A DNA stretch of 64,000 nt from Gammaproteobacteria bacterium (GTDB lineage: Bacteria; Pseudomonadota; Gammaproteobacteria; JADZEE01), in the NCBI GenBank assembly GCA_020850735.1, contig JADZEE010000136.1:62001-126000 (forward strand), in the 5' to 3' direction. A program made the translations under genes and the position numbers. Under the pieces are notes generated by a model that saw only the letters and a list, made by a program, of their open reading frames with translations, searched no databases and was not told the DNA's origin. The first letter of the stretch is position 1; each line of letters opens with the position of its first letter. Shown in pieces: positions 62,535 through 64,000 of this stretch.

Positions 62535-64000
62535 ATGGTTGCAGAACATCGGCGGGCACAGCGAGACTCGCGTCCGCTCGAATTCCGGCTGCCGGCCGTC
62601 CGGGACTCCGGCGTGCCCGAGGTGGTCATCGTGCTCGTGTCCGAGGCGCCGCACTACGACGCCGAGCGCGTGTTCATGCGTTCCGTGGCCCTGCATCGGG
62701 ACCCTGCACGGGCGTACCGCGTGTCGATCGTACGTCCCGAGCACGCGTGCTCCTGGCTGGACGTGCTGCCGGCGCGGGGGCGGGTGATCTGCAACACGGT
62801 CGGCCAGGTCTATCTGGACGATCCGGGTGCGCTGTCCGACCTGCCACTGGGCACCCACGCCGCTCTGGCGGCACCCGCACCGGCGGCCGTGCTGCTCGCG
62901 GACTGCACGCAACTCGCCGCGCAGGTGCGCCACGCCAGGCAACGGCCGGCGGACATATCCACGCTCGCGATGCTGGCGGACGAGGTGCCGGGCGGGTGTG
63001 GCGCGCTGCCGCTGTCCTGGTGTCATCGCGATCGGCAGTTCCGGCCCGGGCTCACGCATTTGCTGCATTTCGCCGCGCCGCGGTGCCAGCCCTGGCGACC
63101 GTTCCCGCAGGCCATCGCCTACGACGCGCATCCCTATGCGGAAATATTCGCGCGCCTGCTGCGAGTGGCGGACGCCGAGGATCTGCAGCTGTGCGCGGGT
63201 CGGTCACCCGGTCCGCGGCTGCGCCCCGACGGCTGCCCGTTCACACCGCCCTGGGCCCGTCTCGAGGAAATCGCGCCGCCCGCACGGGCGGGTGAATCGC
63301 GTCTCGTGCTGCATCTGGACGCCTCGCCTGCGGTGCCACCGCCGGGGTGTACCGTCATGGACATCCGCCGGATCGATCGGCAGATCGCGCTGGCCGACTG
63401 CTGCGTCGCGCTCGCACTGCTCGAGGACGCGCCCGTGGAAGAGATTGCCTGGCTGGTAGATACGGTGTTCGCCGCGGCGCGTGCGCGGGCGGTCTTCGTC
63501 ATCGATCTCCCCGCGCGGACGGGCCGCGATGGCGACTGGTACGCTGAGCGGATCGCGCGCCGTGCCGGCCGGTTTGCGAACGTGGACTGGCAGTTGCGCG
63601 TGCTGCCCGAGGGACGGATCGTGCGCGCCGGTGGACCCGCGGTGCGTGCGCGCAGCGCCTGGCTGCTGCTCGGCGCCAAGGCGGGTGACAATGCACAGGT
63701 GCGCATGCTCGGTACCGGCCTGGGCGTGCCGGCGATCGAGCGCCCGCTCGAGTTCAATCCGCTGCACGTTCTGCCGAACTGGCTGTTGCCGGAATCGCTC
63801 ACGAGCCTGCGGCGCGCGACCCGCGCGATGCTCGTCGCGTCCCCGCCGCCCGATCTCGTCTTGAGCGTCGGCAAGCGTTCCTACCGTGCCGCGCGCTGGC
63901 TCAAACGCCGCAGCCGCGGCCGCACGCGCTGGATCCATCTGGGCAGGCCGTGGGGCCGCCTGCGTGACATCGATCTGATCGTGACCACGCCCCAGTACCG
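62535..64000 (+). CDS. ELM1-domain protein with a long unknown N-terminal region (truncated by window edge)
   Basis: 488 residues are visible. From about residue 375 the chain is an ELM1-family domain (LLLGAKAGDNAQV; EFNPLHVLPNWLLPE; DLVLSVGKRSYRAARWLKRRS; VTTPQYR at the edge). Bacterial ELM1 proteins occur in lipopolysaccharide or core-oligosaccharide loci and are predicted glycosyltransferase-like. Residues 1-375 match no family I recognise; they include PEVVIVLVSEAPHYDAERVFM near the start and HLDASPAVPPPG. Upstream in-frame GTG codons (for example 62505) are alternative starts. The gene faces away from another surface-glycan gene. Confidence 0.8.
   Translation, partial: MVAEHRRAQRDSRPLEFRLPAVRDSGVPEVVIVLVSEAPHYDAERVFMRSVALHRDPARAYRVSIVRPEHACSWLDVLPARGRVICNTVGQVYLDDPGALSDLPLGTHAALAAPAPAAVLLADCTQLAAQVRHARQRPADISTLAMLADEVPGGCGALPLSWCHRDRQFRPGLTHLLHFAAPRCQPWRPFPQAIAYDAHPYAEIFARLLRVADAEDLQLCAGRSPGPRLRPDGCPFTPPWARLEEIAPPARAGESRLVLHLDASPAVPPPGCTVMDIRRIDRQIALADCCVALALLEDAPVEEIAWLVDTVFAAARARAVFVIDLPARTGRDGDWYAERIARRAGRFANVDWQLRVLPEGRIVRAGGPAVRARSAWLLLGAKAGDNAQVRMLGTGLGVPAIERPLEFNPLHVLPNWLLPESLTSLRRATRAMLVASPPPDLVLSVGKRSYRAARWLKRRSRGRTRWIHLGRPWGRLRDIDLIVTTPQY

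Overview
The window is a stretch of a GC-rich (by eye about two thirds G+C) proteobacterial chromosome, most likely gamma- or betaproteobacterial. The pointers are an FdxA-type 7Fe ferredoxin, an Mla-type lipid transport operon, NnrS, a VPLPA-CTERM surface protein, an Anbu-type proteasome homologue, and FNR/DNR-type boxes. No rRNA, tRNA, CRISPR array, prophage or insertion sequence was seen. Genes are densely packed and many neighbours overlap by 4 bases (ATGA or GTGA), so most of the window is operons.

Left end (1-6.1 kb, minus strand): a B12-dependent acyl-CoA mutase operon. It encodes the large subunit, the B12-binding subunit, an acyl-CoA dehydrogenase, a carboxymuconolactone-decarboxylase-fold protein, an acyl-CoA ligase and the MeaB G-protein chaperone (cut by the window edge). 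The large subunit departs from known mutases at catalytic and substrate-binding positions. This is the best candidate here for an undescribed pathway. A cysteine-free Rrf2 regulator lies upstream, followed by a ferritin-like gene bracketed by three copies of a 26-bp repeat.

8-24 kb is mostly housekeeping and stress genes. It holds two AsmA proteins; a nitric-oxide/nitrosative-stress block (polytopic membrane protein, MIP18/DUF59 protein, hemerythrin, FdxA, CRP/FNR-type regulator, NnrS, with a DNR-like box); an enoyl-CoA isomerase; a CopD-like protein; SlyD; a four-gene MCE/Mla lipid transporter; and an aromatic-amino-acid-decarboxylase-like enzyme. It ends at a 1195-residue membrane-anchored TPR protein of unknown function (23.9-27.5 kb).

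28.8-39.1 kb looks like an anaerobic, ferredoxin-linked aromatic module. A five-gene 2-oxoacid:ferredoxin oxidoreductase operon (iorA, iorB fused to a ferredoxin, korA, korB, korC) runs left. A TetR regulator translationally coupled to a three-subunit molybdenum hydroxylase runs right. The FAD subunit of that enzyme carries the four-cysteine insertion diagnostic of 4-hydroxybenzoyl-CoA reductase, which reduces its substrate with ferredoxin. A perfect FNR box (TTGAT-N4-ATCAA) sits between the two operons at class II distance from an iorA promoter. The oxidoreductases probably make the reduced ferredoxin that the reductase consumes.

39.3-46 kb is the known Anbu / alpha-E / ATP-grasp / transglutaminase system. 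46.4-52.6 kb holds an OmpA-like lipoprotein with a strong terminator, a metallo-beta-lactamase-fold enzyme, a VPLPA-CTERM protein, and a two-component system with PepSY and cytochrome b partners. 52.9-60.8 kb is a second catabolic operon: hydantoinase/ketone-carboxylase-like subunits A and B, a quinone-oxidoreductase-like enzyme, a cyclase-family hydrolase and a CoA ligase. It plausibly carboxylates a ketone or opens a ring and then activates the acid as a CoA thioester. The right end has two divergent surface-glycan genes, the last cut by the window edge.

All assignments come from reading the sequence and remembered family motifs. No database search was run.
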